From NCBI RefSeq assembly GCF_035317345.1, contig NZ_JAYKTU010000007.1: DNA of 64,000 nt. One strand, given 5' to 3'. Below are positions 19,514 through 27,997 of the stretch, one piece after another (positions within the stretch are counted from its first letter, which is position 1; each line of letters begins with the position of its first letter). The position numbers and the translations under genes were made by a program. The notes under the pieces were generated by a model. The model ran no database searches, was not told where the DNA came from, and worked only from the letters and a program-made list of their open reading frames with translations. This DNA comes from Cellvibrio fontiphilus. Its GTDB lineage: Bacteria > Pseudomonadota > Gammaproteobacteria > Pseudomonadales > Cellvibrionaceae.

Positions 19514-19531
19514 TGTACGCACCTGCGTACA
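19514..19531 (+). promoter_or_regulatory. Palindromic candidate operator upstream of aceE
   Basis: TGTACGC at 19514-19520 and GCGTACA at 19525-19531 form a perfect 7+7 inverted repeat with a 4-base spacer. It ends 15 bases before the aceE start and 3 bases before the GAGGAG ribosome site. No T run follows, so a terminator is unlikely. A repressor bound here would block transcription or elongation. In RNA it could also form a small hairpin that hides the ribosome site. The protein that would bind is unknown; it does not look like the E. coli PdhR site. Confidence 0.5.
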
Positions 19532-19546
19532 GCTGAGGAGATTTGA

Positions 19547-22198
19547 ATGCAACAAGATATCAATGCCATTGAAACAAAAGAGTGGCTAGACGCCCTTCGG
19601 TCAGTTGTTCGTCATGCGGGAAAAGATCGCGCCGCAGAAATCCTGAAATCCCTGTCCGAGTCTGCTGTCAATCATGGCATTGAGCAGCCTTCTTCCATCA
19701 AGACTCCCTACATCAACACCATTCCTGTCGACAAAGAAATCAAGTCTCCTGGTGATAACGCCATGGAGCGTAAAATTCGCTCGATCATCCGTTGGAACGC
19801 CATGGCCATGGTGATGAAAGCCAATGACAACGACGAAGGCTTGGGTGGTCACATTGCTTCATTTGCATCTTCCGCTACCCTTTACGATGTAGGTTTTAAC
19901 CATTTCTTCCGTGGTAATGACGGCGAGACTCCCGGTGATTTAATTTACTTTCAGGGGCACGTTTCACCGGGCATGTATGCACGCTCTTTTGTGGAAGGCC
20001 GCCTGAACGAGAGCCATCTGGATAACTTCCGTCGTGAGGTTAACGGTGGCGGTTTGTCTTCCTACCCGCACCCCTGGTTAATGCCCGACTATTGGCAGTT
20101 CCCCACTGTTTCTATGGGTTTGGGTCCCATCAAGGCAATTTATCAAGCACGTTTTAACCGCTACATGGAAGCGCGCGGCCTGATCCCTGTGACTGATCGC
20201 AAGGTATGGGCATTCCTGGGCGACGGCGAGTGTGACGAGCCGGAAAGCCTGGGTGCGATTTCCCTCGCGACTCGCGAAAAATTGGACAACCTGATTTTTG
20301 TGATCAACTGTAACTTGCAGCGTCTGGATGGTCCGGTGCGCGGTAACAGCAAAATCGTTCAGGAACTGGAAGGTGTATTCCGCGGCGCAGGCTGGAACGT
20401 TATTAAAGTGCTCTGGGGTCGCGGCTGGGATGAACTGCTTGCCAAAGACAAAACCGGCTTGTTGCAAAAGCGCATGGACGAAGTGGTCGATGGCGAAATG
20501 CAGAACTACAAAGCCAATGGCGGTGCCTACACCCGCGAACATTTCTTTGGCAAATATCCCGAGTTGCTGGAGCTGGTCAAAGATATGACCGATGACCAGA
20601 TTATGGCCCTAGCGCGTGGTGGTCATGACAGCCACAAGGTATACAACGCCTACCATCAAGCCGTAAATACCAAAGGCAGACCAACAGTGATTCTGGCCCA
20701 GACCGTTAAGGGTTATGGCATGGGTACCTCTGGTGAGGCAATCAACAAGACTCACTCGGTCAAAGCCCTGGATATCGAAAGCCTGAAAAAATTTCGCGAC
20801 CGCTTTGAGCTACCAATTAGCGATGAAGATCTACCGAGACTTCCTTACTACCGCCCGGCGGAAGACAGCCCTGAAATGCAGTACATGAAGAGCCGTCGCA
20901 AGGATCTGAAGGGGTTTATCCCATCGCGTAATGCCAGCTTCGACCCATTATTGGTTCCCGCTCTGGATGCCTTTGCAGCGCAATTGAAATCTACTGGCGA
21001 GCGTGAAATTTCTACCACCATGAGTTTTGTGCGCATTCTGTCCTCATTGGTAAAAGACAAGAACATTGGCAAGCAAATCGTACCTATAGTGCCTGACGAA
21101 GCGCGCACTTTTGGTATGGAAGGTATGTTTAAAACCATCGGTATCTATTCGTCCGAGGGCCAAAAATATACCCCTCATGATGCGGGACAAATGATGTCGT
21201 ACCATGAATCGGCGACCGGCCAGATTCTAGAGGAGGGCATTAACGAAGCTGGTTCAATGGCTTCCTGGATTGCTGCAGCAACGGCTTACAGCAACTATAA
21301 AAAGCCGATGATTCCTTTCTACATTTATTACTCCATGTTTGGTTTCCAGCGTATTGGTGACCTGGCTTGGGCAGCGGGTGATTCGCAGGCGCGAGGCTTC
21401 CTAATGGGCGCTACCGCTGGCCGTACCACTCTCAATGGTGAAGGTCTGCAGCATCAGGATGGTCATAGCCATGTATTTGCTAACACCATTCCTAACTGCC
21501 GCTCCTATGATCCAACCTATGCTTATGAACTGGCAGTCATTATCCAGGACGGAATGAAGCGCATGTACCACGACAATGAAAATGTGTTTTATTACATTTC
21601 ATTGATGAATGAAAACTACCAGCACCCGGATATGCCTGAAGGTGCAGAAAAGGGCATCATCAAAGGTATTTATCAGTTAGAGAAGGGCGCTGGTAAAGCC
21701 AAGAATCGCGTGCAACTGATGGGTGCCGGTACTATTTTGCGTGAAGTGCGTTTTGCGGCAGAAATCCTGCGCAACGAATTTGACGTGGAAGCGGATGTGT
21801 GGAGTGTCACCAGTGTGAACGAACTGACCCGCGATGGTCAGCGCGTAACCCGTTGGAATATGCTTAATCCAACGGCGGCTCCGCGCAAACCCTACATCAC
21901 TGAGGTGCTGGAAGGTGCGGAAGGCCCGTTCATCATTTCTACCGATAATCTGAAGACTTACTCCGAACAGCTGCGAGCCTATATTCCAGGTGACTACACT
22001 GTGTTAGGAACAGAAGGTTTTGGTCGTAGTGATACCCGTACCCAGCTGCGCCATTTCTTTGAAGTTAACCGCTACTTTGTAGTAATTGCGGCGCTCAAAT
22101 CCCTGGCTGACCAAGGCAAGATTAAGGCCGACGTGGTCGCTAAAGCTATCAAGAAGTTTGGTATCGATCCGGAAAAAGCCGATCCGATGAGCGTATAA
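19547..22198 (+). CDS. aceE: Pyruvate dehydrogenase E1 component, homodimeric type
   Basis: The thiamine-diphosphate E1 enzyme decarboxylates pyruvate and acetylates the lipoyl groups of AceF. At 883 residues it matches the homodimeric gammaproteobacterial type (E. coli 887). The ThDP motif starts at GDGECDEPESLGAI near residue 225 and ends with the NLQRLDGPVRGN region. A strong GAGGAG precedes the ATG. aceF follows after a 92-base gap with a strong hairpin. No lpd (E3) gene and no pdhR-type regulator gene lies next to the pair within this window. Confidence 0.97.
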   Translation: MQQDINAIETKEWLDALRSVVRHAGKDRAAEILKSLSESAVNHGIEQPSSIKTPYINTIPVDKEIKSPGDNAMERKIRSIIRWNAMAMVMKANDNDEGLGGHIASFASSATLYDVGFNHFFRGNDGETPGDLIYFQGHVSPGMYARSFVEGRLNESHLDNFRREVNGGGLSSYPHPWLMPDYWQFPTVSMGLGPIKAIYQARFNRYMEARGLIPVTDRKVWAFLGDGECDEPESLGAISLATREKLDNLIFVINCNLQRLDGPVRGNSKIVQELEGVFRGAGWNVIKVLWGRGWDELLAKDKTGLLQKRMDEVVDGEMQNYKANGGAYTREHFFGKYPELLELVKDMTDDQIMALARGGHDSHKVYNAYHQAVNTKGRPTVILAQTVKGYGMGTSGEAINKTHSVKALDIESLKKFRDRFELPISDEDLPRLPYYRPAEDSPEMQYMKSRRKDLKGFIPSRNASFDPLLVPALDAFAAQLKSTGEREISTTMSFVRILSSLVKDKNIGKQIVPIVPDEARTFGMEGMFKTIGIYSSEGQKYTPHDAGQMMSYHESATGQILEEGINEAGSMASWIAAATAYSNYKKPMIPFYIYYSMFGFQRIGDLAWAAGDSQARGFLMGATAGRTTLNGEGLQHQDGHSHVFANTIPNCRSYDPTYAYELAVIIQDGMKRMYHDNENVFYYISLMNENYQHPDMPEGAEKGIIKGIYQLEKGAGKAKNRVQLMGAGTILREVRFAAEILRNEFDVEADVWSVTSVNELTRDGQRVTRWNMLNPTAAPRKPYITEVLEGAEGPFIISTDNLKTYSEQLRAYIPGDYTVLGTEGFGRSDTRTQLRHFFEVNRYFVVIAALKSLADQGKIKADVVAKAIKKFGIDPEKADPMSV

Positions 22199-22201
22199 AA
22201 C

Positions 22202-22228
22202 CATCGCCCTCTCACAAAGAGGGCGATG
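22202..22228 (+). terminator. Intercistronic hairpin between aceE and aceF
   Basis: A perfect 11-base stem (CATCGCCCTCT at 22202-22212, AGAGGGCGATG at 22218-22228) with loop CACAA begins four bases after the aceE stop. It is followed by the T-rich but interrupted TTGTTTGT. It may act as a partial terminator or as an RNA-stabilising structure that sets the aceE:aceF ratio. Confidence 0.65.
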
Positions 22229-22290
22229 TTGTTTGTACTCGTCAAAAACATTTATCAAATGTAGAAATAACCGATTAGTGAGGAACTACA

Positions 22291-23886
22291 GTGGCAATTC
22301 AAACTATTAAAGTGCCTGATATTGGCGGCGCCGAAGGCGTTGAAGTAATTGAAATCTCCGTAAAGGTGGGTGATGTCATCGCCGAAGGTGATTCAATTGT
22401 CGTGCTCGAAACCGACAAGGCTTCAATGGAGATCCCGGCCGATAAAGCAGGCAAGGTTGTCGCTATCAAAGTGAACCTTGGCGATAAAGTATCGCAGGAC
22501 AGTTTATTGCTTGAAGTGGAAGCAGAAGGCGCAACCGAAGCTGCTCCTGCGCCACAAGCAGCAGCACCGCAGGAAACCGCTCCTGCACCTGCGGCCCCTG
22601 CCAGTACTGCTGAAGTGCAGATGGTGGTTCCTGATATCGGTGGGGCGGAAGGAGTGGAAGTTATCGAGATTTCGGTAAAAGAGGGTGACGAAGTTGCCGC
22701 AGGTGACTCACTGATCGTTCTGGAAACTGATAAGGCTTCAATGGAAATTCCAGCGGAAGCTGCCGGTAAAATTCTGAGCCTCGCAGTGAAAGTCGGTGAC
22801 AAAGTATCACAAGGCGCTTTGATCGGCGTATTGGCAACAGCAGGTGGTGCAGCTCCTGCAGCAGCACCGACAAAAACCGAGGCAGCTCCTGTCGCGGCTG
22901 CTGCACCCGCTCCGGCTCCTATAGCAGCAGAAGTTGCAAAACCTGCTGCAGCACCTGTAGCAGAAGTGGAGCAAACAGGCGATGTTTATGCTGGTCCAGC
23001 CGTGCGCAAATTGGCACGTCAGTTGGGCGTAGATATGGGTAAGGTATCTGGCACTGGCCCGCGTGGACGCTTGCTGAAGGATGACATTCGTGGATACGTG
23101 AAACCCATTGTGCAAGCCGCTCAATCCGGTACATCTTTTGGGGGCTCTGGCATTCCTGCCTTGCCAGTCATTGATTACTCCAAGTTTGGCGATATTGAAA
23201 TCGTCAAAATGAGCAAAATCAAAAAGCTGACTGCCGATGCTATGACACGCAGCTGGCTCAATGTTCCGCGTATTACCCAGTTTGACGATGCCGATATCAC
23301 CGACCTGGAAGCTTTCCGTAACAGTATGAAAGCTGAAGCGGAAAAACGCGGTAGCAAACTAACTCCCTTGCCCTTTATCGTAAAAGCTGTCGCCGCTGCG
23401 CTGGTAGCTGAGCCGTCATTTAACGTGTCTATGCATCAGGACGGCGAAAGTATTGTGCACAAGAAGTTTGTACACATTGGTATTGCGGTAGATACACCTA
23501 ACGGCTTGTTGGTTCCTGTTGTGCGTAACGCAGACAAAAAAGGCTTGTTTGAATTGGCGGATGAAATCAATGTGCTTGCAAAAAAGGCACGTGATGGCAA
23601 GTTAACTCCAGCTGAAATGCAAGGTGGCTGTTTTACCATTTCCAGTCTTGGCGCAATGGGTGGTAACGGCTTTACACCAATGGTATCTGCTCCAACGGAA
23701 GTAGGTATTTTGGGTGTATCGCGTGCGCAAATGAAACCCGTGTGGAACGGTAAAGAATTTATTCCGCGCAATATGTTGCCGCTATCTTTGTCTTATGACC
23801 ACCGCGCTGTTAATGGTGCTGATGCCGGTCGTTTTATGACTTATCTAGTGTCTGTGATTGGCGATTTGCGTCGTCTGCTGTTGTAA
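22291..23886 (+). CDS. aceF: Pyruvate dehydrogenase E2, dihydrolipoamide acetyltransferase
   Basis: AceF forms the core of the pyruvate dehydrogenase complex and passes acetyl groups to CoA. The 531 residues contain two lipoyl domains with lipoylated lysines at about 43 and 148 (both ETDKASMEIP). Alanine/proline-rich linkers follow, then a peripheral-subunit-binding domain at about 232-268 (AGPAVRKLARQLGVD). The catalytic domain ends with the active-site DHRAVNGADAGRF. Two lipoyl domains is fewer than the three in E. coli. Translation starts at GTG, with GAGGAAC nearby upstream. Confidence 0.96.
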   Translation: MAIQTIKVPDIGGAEGVEVIEISVKVGDVIAEGDSIVVLETDKASMEIPADKAGKVVAIKVNLGDKVSQDSLLLEVEAEGATEAAPAPQAAAPQETAPAPAAPASTAEVQMVVPDIGGAEGVEVIEISVKEGDEVAAGDSLIVLETDKASMEIPAEAAGKILSLAVKVGDKVSQGALIGVLATAGGAAPAAAPTKTEAAPVAAAAPAPAPIAAEVAKPAAAPVAEVEQTGDVYAGPAVRKLARQLGVDMGKVSGTGPRGRLLKDDIRGYVKPIVQAAQSGTSFGGSGIPALPVIDYSKFGDIEIVKMSKIKKLTADAMTRSWLNVPRITQFDDADITDLEAFRNSMKAEAEKRGSKLTPLPFIVKAVAAALVAEPSFNVSMHQDGESIVHKKFVHIGIAVDTPNGLLVPVVRNADKKGLFELADEINVLAKKARDGKLTPAEMQGGCFTISSLGAMGGNGFTPMVSAPTEVGILGVSRAQMKPVWNGKEFIPRNMLPLSLSYDHRAVNGADAGRFMTYLVSVIGDLRRLLL

Positions 23887-23913
23887 TTCAGTGCCGTGAA
23901 TGAGTAACACAGA

Positions 23914-23943
23914 GGGTCAGCAGATGCTGGCCCTTTTATTTTT
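23914..23943 (+). terminator. Intrinsic terminator after aceF
   Basis: GGGTCAGC (23914-23921) pairs with GCTGGCCC (23926-23933), with one G-U pair and loop AGAT, followed by TTTTATTTTT. It closes the aceEF unit. Confidence 0.82.
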
Positions 23944-24067
23944 ATAATTTAGTCTGGCGAGACAAAAAAGATAAATATCCCTCGCTTGTTTCATCACTCT
24001 TCTTTTTTGTTAATTCGGCTATTTGGTTTTGTTTGGTCATTTCATTTTTTATATGAGCGATGCAACA

Positions 24068-25057
24068 ATGAACCTAATCGATAAAGTTATTTTTTTAGCT
24101 TGCCTATTGTCATTAATCGGTTGTCAAACGACTACTCAAATTAATGATCCATCGAATACTTATACGCCTGAAGTTACCTATCAAAAACTTATTGGCGATT
24201 ACCCGTTCATTAGGATTGCTAGTCGCGCGATTCCCGAGTCGGTCGTAGAAGTAAAAGATATTACCTATGTACGCTACGGCAAGCGCGCACTGCAATTGGA
24301 TTTATATCTTCCCAAAAACATGCCACAAGATCCTGTACCAGGAATTGTGTTTGTGCACGGTGGTGGTTGGCGCTCGGGTTATCGCACCAATTTTACACCT
24401 ATGGCTATTGGGCTTGCGGAGCGCGGTTATGTCGCGGCCACTATCACTTATCGTTTGTCGGGTGAAGCGCAATATCCGGCTGCTATTTATGATGTAAAGG
24501 CAGCAATTCGTTGGTTGCGTAAAAACTCAAAAAAATATGGAGTCAATCCGAACCAGATAGCCGTAGCTGGCGGCTCTGCGGGTGGACAAATCGCGGCGCT
24601 AAGTGGTGTCACAAACGGTCTGGGCAGGTTTGACCCCCAAATGAAAAGTTCAGTGATTTCAAGTGATGTGCAAGCGATTATTAATATTGACGGGCTCTCT
24701 GATTTCACTTCGGAAGCTGCACGTTTTTATGAAGATGATCCGCGTAAAATACCATCGGCAGCGGGCGCTTGGTTTGGCGGGCGTTACGCTGAAAGTCAAG
24801 CTTTATGGCGTGAAGCATCGCCTATTTTTTATGTCGATAGAGATACGCCGCCAATATTATTCTTAATCAGCGCCCAGCCACGATTCAGTCTCGGGCATAA
24901 AGAAATGATAGAAAAAATGCAGCCTCTGGGAATTTCTTGTCGAGTCGCACAAATTCCGAATTCGCCACACTCCTTTTGGTTATTTGATCCTTGGTTAAAG
25001 CCTTCTATCGCAATTATCCATGAATTTTTACTGCAGCAATTCTCCCAGACGAAATAG
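24068..25057 (+). CDS. Lipoprotein alpha/beta hydrolase (BD-FAE/esterase type)
   Basis: From the ATG at 24068 the protein has 329 residues and begins with a lipoprotein signal, MNLIDKVIFLACLLSLIGC; the lipobox LIGC would leave a lipidated cysteine at residue 19. The alpha/beta hydrolase core shows the oxyanion HGGGW, the nucleophile elbow GGSAGG and a late SPHSFW histidine. These features resemble esterases acting on short acyl or feruloyl/acetyl esters, some of which help deconstruct plant polysaccharides. The natural substrate cannot be read from the sequence. An alternative ATG at 24053 would add five residues. Confidence 0.85.
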   Translation: MNLIDKVIFLACLLSLIGCQTTTQINDPSNTYTPEVTYQKLIGDYPFIRIASRAIPESVVEVKDITYVRYGKRALQLDLYLPKNMPQDPVPGIVFVHGGGWRSGYRTNFTPMAIGLAERGYVAATITYRLSGEAQYPAAIYDVKAAIRWLRKNSKKYGVNPNQIAVAGGSAGGQIAALSGVTNGLGRFDPQMKSSVISSDVQAIINIDGLSDFTSEAARFYEDDPRKIPSAAGAWFGGRYAESQALWREASPIFYVDRDTPPILFLISAQPRFSLGHKEMIEKMQPLGISCRVAQIPNSPHSFWLFDPWLKPSIAIIHEFLLQQFSQTK

Positions 25058-25065
25058 TCTATTGG

Positions 25066-25437
25066 TTATTTTTTCCAAAAAAGTAAATGCCGGAACCATG
25101 GGAAATATTTTTTACCGGCAAAAATCAGACTGAGGCCTAATATAACTCCCGTGGCATTGGCGATTATGTCAGCGCCGCTAAAGGTGCGCGGTGGATTGAA
25201 GTGTTGGGCAATTTCAATCGTAATTGAGTAAAGCACTAGCAGCAGTGCTTGTTGCGAATAGGGCCAGCGGGGGCAAGCGAAACTAATGGATATCGCTGCG
25301 ACAGCGTAGCCCACAAAATGCATTAATAAATCATTGAAGACGGGAACTGATTTTTCTGGGTGAGGCGTTAAGCCCAGATAAGTGTAGATAACTAAAAGAG
25401 AGCAAAATTGGGTTACACACAAAACACGCCATGCCAT
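25066..25437 (-). CDS. VanZ-like small membrane protein
   Basis: The 123-residue protein has about four hydrophobic segments and the VanZ-family pattern: an early D-L-M-H-F-V-G-Y stretch (NDLLMHFVGYAVAAI), then EIAQHFNPPRTFSGADIIANATGVILG. VanZ relatives are inner-membrane proteins of mostly unknown role; the namesake gives low-level teicoplanin resistance in enterococci, which should not be assumed here. It ends 8 bases from the convergent esterase gene. Confidence 0.82.
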   Translation of the reverse strand: MAWRVLCVTQFCSLLVIYTYLGLTPHPEKSVPVFNDLLMHFVGYAVAAISISFACPRWPYSQQALLLVLYSITIEIAQHFNPPRTFSGADIIANATGVILGLSLIFAGKKYFPWFRHLLFWKK

Positions 25438-25505
25438 AGCTTGTACCTGTCAAATTCAACAGCTCCAGAGGATAACAGGTTTTTCAGTTGCAGAATTTGA
25501 AGCGG

Positions 25506-26129
25506 CTATTTGACTAAAGGGACCATAGGTTCGGCGGCGTATAAATCCTGTGGGGTATTGATGTTGAAAAAAGGATCGTAATCAGCTGCGTCAAAGTTAA
25601 CTTCTACGGCATGCTGAGCTTCAATCCAATCTTGAAGACGAGGAACTTGTTCCTGCGATAATTGCTGCGCAAGAACTTCTTTCAAAGAAATGTGCCAGAG
25701 TGCAAACGTTGGATGCCTGCGCTCCAGAGAGCTGGCAACTGCAAGGAATTTATCGTTAGTGGTTGCCGCATTCAAAAGCTTCTCGACCAAGTCTGAAGGA
25801 AAGAATGGGGTGTCAGATGCAAAACTCATCAACCACTGTGTAGTAGGGGTGTTGTCATGCATCCACTCCAAGGCGGCATGAATCCCCGCCAGTGGCCCAC
25901 GATTATTGGGATAAATATCAGCAACTACGGGAAGGCGTGTACGCGCAAAACGCAGGCTATTGCCGTTAGCACTAAGAATCAGTTTTTGGACCTGGGGTTG
26001 AGCACGATCAAGTGTGCGCTGTAACAAGGTTTTCCCCACAAGCGGAAGTAGGCATTTGTCGCCACCCCCCATGCGTCGCGCTAGGCCTCCTGCCAGAATG
26101 ACTCCCACTACTGGATCGATATTACTCAT
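25506..26129 (-). CDS. mobA: Molybdenum cofactor guanylyltransferase
   Basis: MobA attaches GMP from GTP to molybdopterin to make the bis-MGD cofactor used by DMSO-reductase-family enzymes. The 207-residue protein shows the nucleotide-binding loop VILAGGLARRMGGGDKCLLPL near the N-terminus, then ANGNS, YPNNRGPLAGIHAAL and the metal-binding SFASDTPFFP. I chose the start MSNIDP at 26129; the frame extends 20 codons further but without similarity. It is divergent from pdxH. No other molybdenum genes are visible nearby. Confidence 0.92.
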   Translation of the reverse strand: MSNIDPVVGVILAGGLARRMGGGDKCLLPLVGKTLLQRTLDRAQPQVQKLILSANGNSLRFARTRLPVVADIYPNNRGPLAGIHAALEWMHDNTPTTQWLMSFASDTPFFPSDLVEKLLNAATTNDKFLAVASSLERRHPTFALWHISLKEVLAQQLSQEQVPRLQDWIEAQHAVEVNFDAADYDPFFNINTPQDLYAAEPMVPLVK

Positions 26130-26362
26130 AAGTTTTACTGCTTTGGATGCCTGCCTGGGATTGCGCCCTGTGAAGTGGTTGTGGCGCATTAATCATCGTT
26201 GTAGCTTATGTATTAGTGTAGCTGGAGACCTTGATCATCTCCATGATTTTTGCCCTAAGAACCAACCTGACCCTCCTAAACCGTTGAAAATTGTGTATGC
26301 GGCAAATTGCTTTTCCCCATGTGACAAGTAGTATGCCTACCACTTGCTATAAAGGAGCTGTT

Positions 26363-27007
26363 ATGGAACTTAAACTCGATGATTTCCGACGCGAATACAC
26401 TCAAGCTGGGCTGCATCGCACCGACTTGGCGGAAAACCCGCTGGAGCAATTTGGACAGTGGATGGAACAGACCATTAAATCGGGTATCCCTGACCCGAAT
26501 GCCATGACCGTAGCAACAGCAGATTCAAGTGGTCAACCTTCACAACGTATTGTGTTGTTGAAGCATATGGATGATAGAGGCTTTGTGTTTTATACCAATC
26601 TTAACAGTCGCAAAGCACAAGAATTGAAGCAAAACCCTAAAGTGAGTTTGCATTTCCCGTGGTATTTTCTGGAGCGTCAGGTAAAGGTGTGCGGCATAGC
26701 TGAGCCCTTAACTAAGGGGGAGGTGCTCAAGTACTTTATTTCCCGTCCGCGTGAAAGCCAGTTGGGCGCTTGGGCATCGCAACAAAGTCGGCCGATTTCT
26801 TCACGCGCCTTGCTCATGCAGCAATTTGAAGCGATGAAAAATAAGTTTTCCAAAGGGGAGATTCCACTTCCGGACTTCTGGGGCGGGTTCCGCGTTAAAC
26901 CTCATCAAATTGAGTTTTGGCAGGGTGGGCCTCATAGGCTGCATGATCGCTTCCAATACAGTTTGCAAGCGGATGGCACTTGGGTCATCACTCGTCTGGA
27001 GCCTTAA
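26363..27007 (+). CDS. pdxH: Pyridoxamine 5'-phosphate oxidase
   Basis: PdxH uses FMN and oxygen to oxidise pyridoxine or pyridoxamine 5'-phosphate to pyridoxal 5'-phosphate. The 214-residue protein matches E. coli (218) in length and has MTVATADSSGQPSQRIVLLK, FYTNLNSRKAQEL, ESQLGAWASQQS and the C-terminal DRFQYS and W-x-I-x-RL-x-P signatures. The start at 26363 has a clear AAGGAG ribosome site; the upstream in-frame ATG region is non-conserved. The oxidoreductase gene follows with only a few bases between, so the two are probably co-transcribed. Confidence 0.95.
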   Translation: MELKLDDFRREYTQAGLHRTDLAENPLEQFGQWMEQTIKSGIPDPNAMTVATADSSGQPSQRIVLLKHMDDRGFVFYTNLNSRKAQELKQNPKVSLHFPWYFLERQVKVCGIAEPLTKGEVLKYFISRPRESQLGAWASQQSRPISSRALLMQQFEAMKNKFSKGEIPLPDFWGGFRVKPHQIEFWQGGPHRLHDRFQYSLQADGTWVITRLEP

Positions 27008-27013
27008 GTGTTA

Positions 27014-27997
27014 ATGCGTTATGTGTATGCCTCAGCGGTGGGCGAGGCTGATGTTTTACTTTTAAAAGAAATGCCTATTCCTGTTCCAGCTGCTGACCAG
27101 GTGTTAATCAAAGTTTTTGCTGCAGGTATCAACCGCCCGGATATTTTGCAGCGTCAGGGTTTGTATCCTCCCCCGGATGATGCTTCTCCCCTGCTGGGGC
27201 TTGAAGTTGCAGGCGAAATTGCAGCCTGTGGCAAAAATGTTTCCAATTGGCAGGTTGGTGATAAAGTCTGCGCGCTGGTAAATGGTGGAGGTTATGCGGA
27301 ATACGCCCTTGCCCCTGTAGCTCAATGTTTGCCTGTGCCAACTGATTTTTCTTTTGTGCAAGCAGCTGCCTTGCCGGAAACATTCTTTACTGTGTGGCAC
27401 AACCTGTTCCAACGCGCGCAATTGCAGCCGGGTGAAACCCTGTTAGTACACGGTGGCGCTAGCGGAATTGGTGTTGCAGCGATTCAAATTGCCAGGGCCT
27501 TAGGCGCGTCGGTGATCGCCACTGCAGGAACAGCGAAAAAATGCAACGCTGTGCAGCATTTGGGCGCAGAGGCAATAAACTATCGCACACAGGATTTTGT
27601 AGCTAATGTGAAAAAAATAACCCAAGGAAAAGGAGCCCAGGTAATCTTGGACATGGTGGGTGGTGATTACATTCAGCGTAATTTTTCAGCTGCATCAAAA
27701 GATGGACGTATAGTCAATATCGCATTTTTAAATGGCAGCAAAGTGCCAGTGGATTTCATGCCCTTGATGCTAAAGCGTCTAACACTCACAGGCTCCACCT
27801 TGCGTGCGCAATCGTCTTTGGTAAAAGCTGTGATTGCAAGTGAATTGATGGAAAAAATTTGGCCGCTCCTCAATAGTAAAATCATTGCACCAATTATCGA
27901 TTCAGTCTTTCCATTACACGACGTTGCCGCCGCACATCGTCACATGGAGTCCAATCAACATATAGGTAAAATTATTCTGGATTTAAATCATGAATAG
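27014..27997 (+). CDS. NAD(P)H quinone oxidoreductase, PIG3 type
   Basis: This is a medium-chain dehydrogenase/reductase of about 327 residues without the zinc-binding cysteines. The N-terminus has AAGINRPDILQRQGLYPPP, typical of the TP53I3/PIG3 quinone oxidoreductase branch. The Rossmann loop is HGGASGIGVAAIQIA near residue 147. Such enzymes transfer electrons from NADPH to quinones. The start could be GTG 27008, directly after the pdxH stop, or ATG 27014, which I use. The gene overlaps the following CoA-transferase by 8 bases. Confidence 0.88.
   Translation: MRYVYASAVGEADVLLLKEMPIPVPAADQVLIKVFAAGINRPDILQRQGLYPPPDDASPLLGLEVAGEIAACGKNVSNWQVGDKVCALVNGGGYAEYALAPVAQCLPVPTDFSFVQAAALPETFFTVWHNLFQRAQLQPGETLLVHGGASGIGVAAIQIARALGASVIATAGTAKKCNAVQHLGAEAINYRTQDFVANVKKITQGKGAQVILDMVGGDYIQRNFSAASKDGRIVNIAFLNGSKVPVDFMPLMLKRLTLTGSTLRAQSSLVKAVIASELMEKIWPLLNSKIIAPIIDSVFPLHDVAAAHRHMESNQHIGKIILDLNHE

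Larger units (their letters stand above)
19097..19546 (+). other. 450-base intergenic region before aceE
   Basis: I see no credible protein gene here. The stretch holds a weak terminator near its start, AT-rich sequence, and an 18-base palindrome immediately before the aceE ribosome site. It most likely carries the aceEF promoter and control region. I could not pick a convincing -35/-10 pair by eye. Confidence 0.6.
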
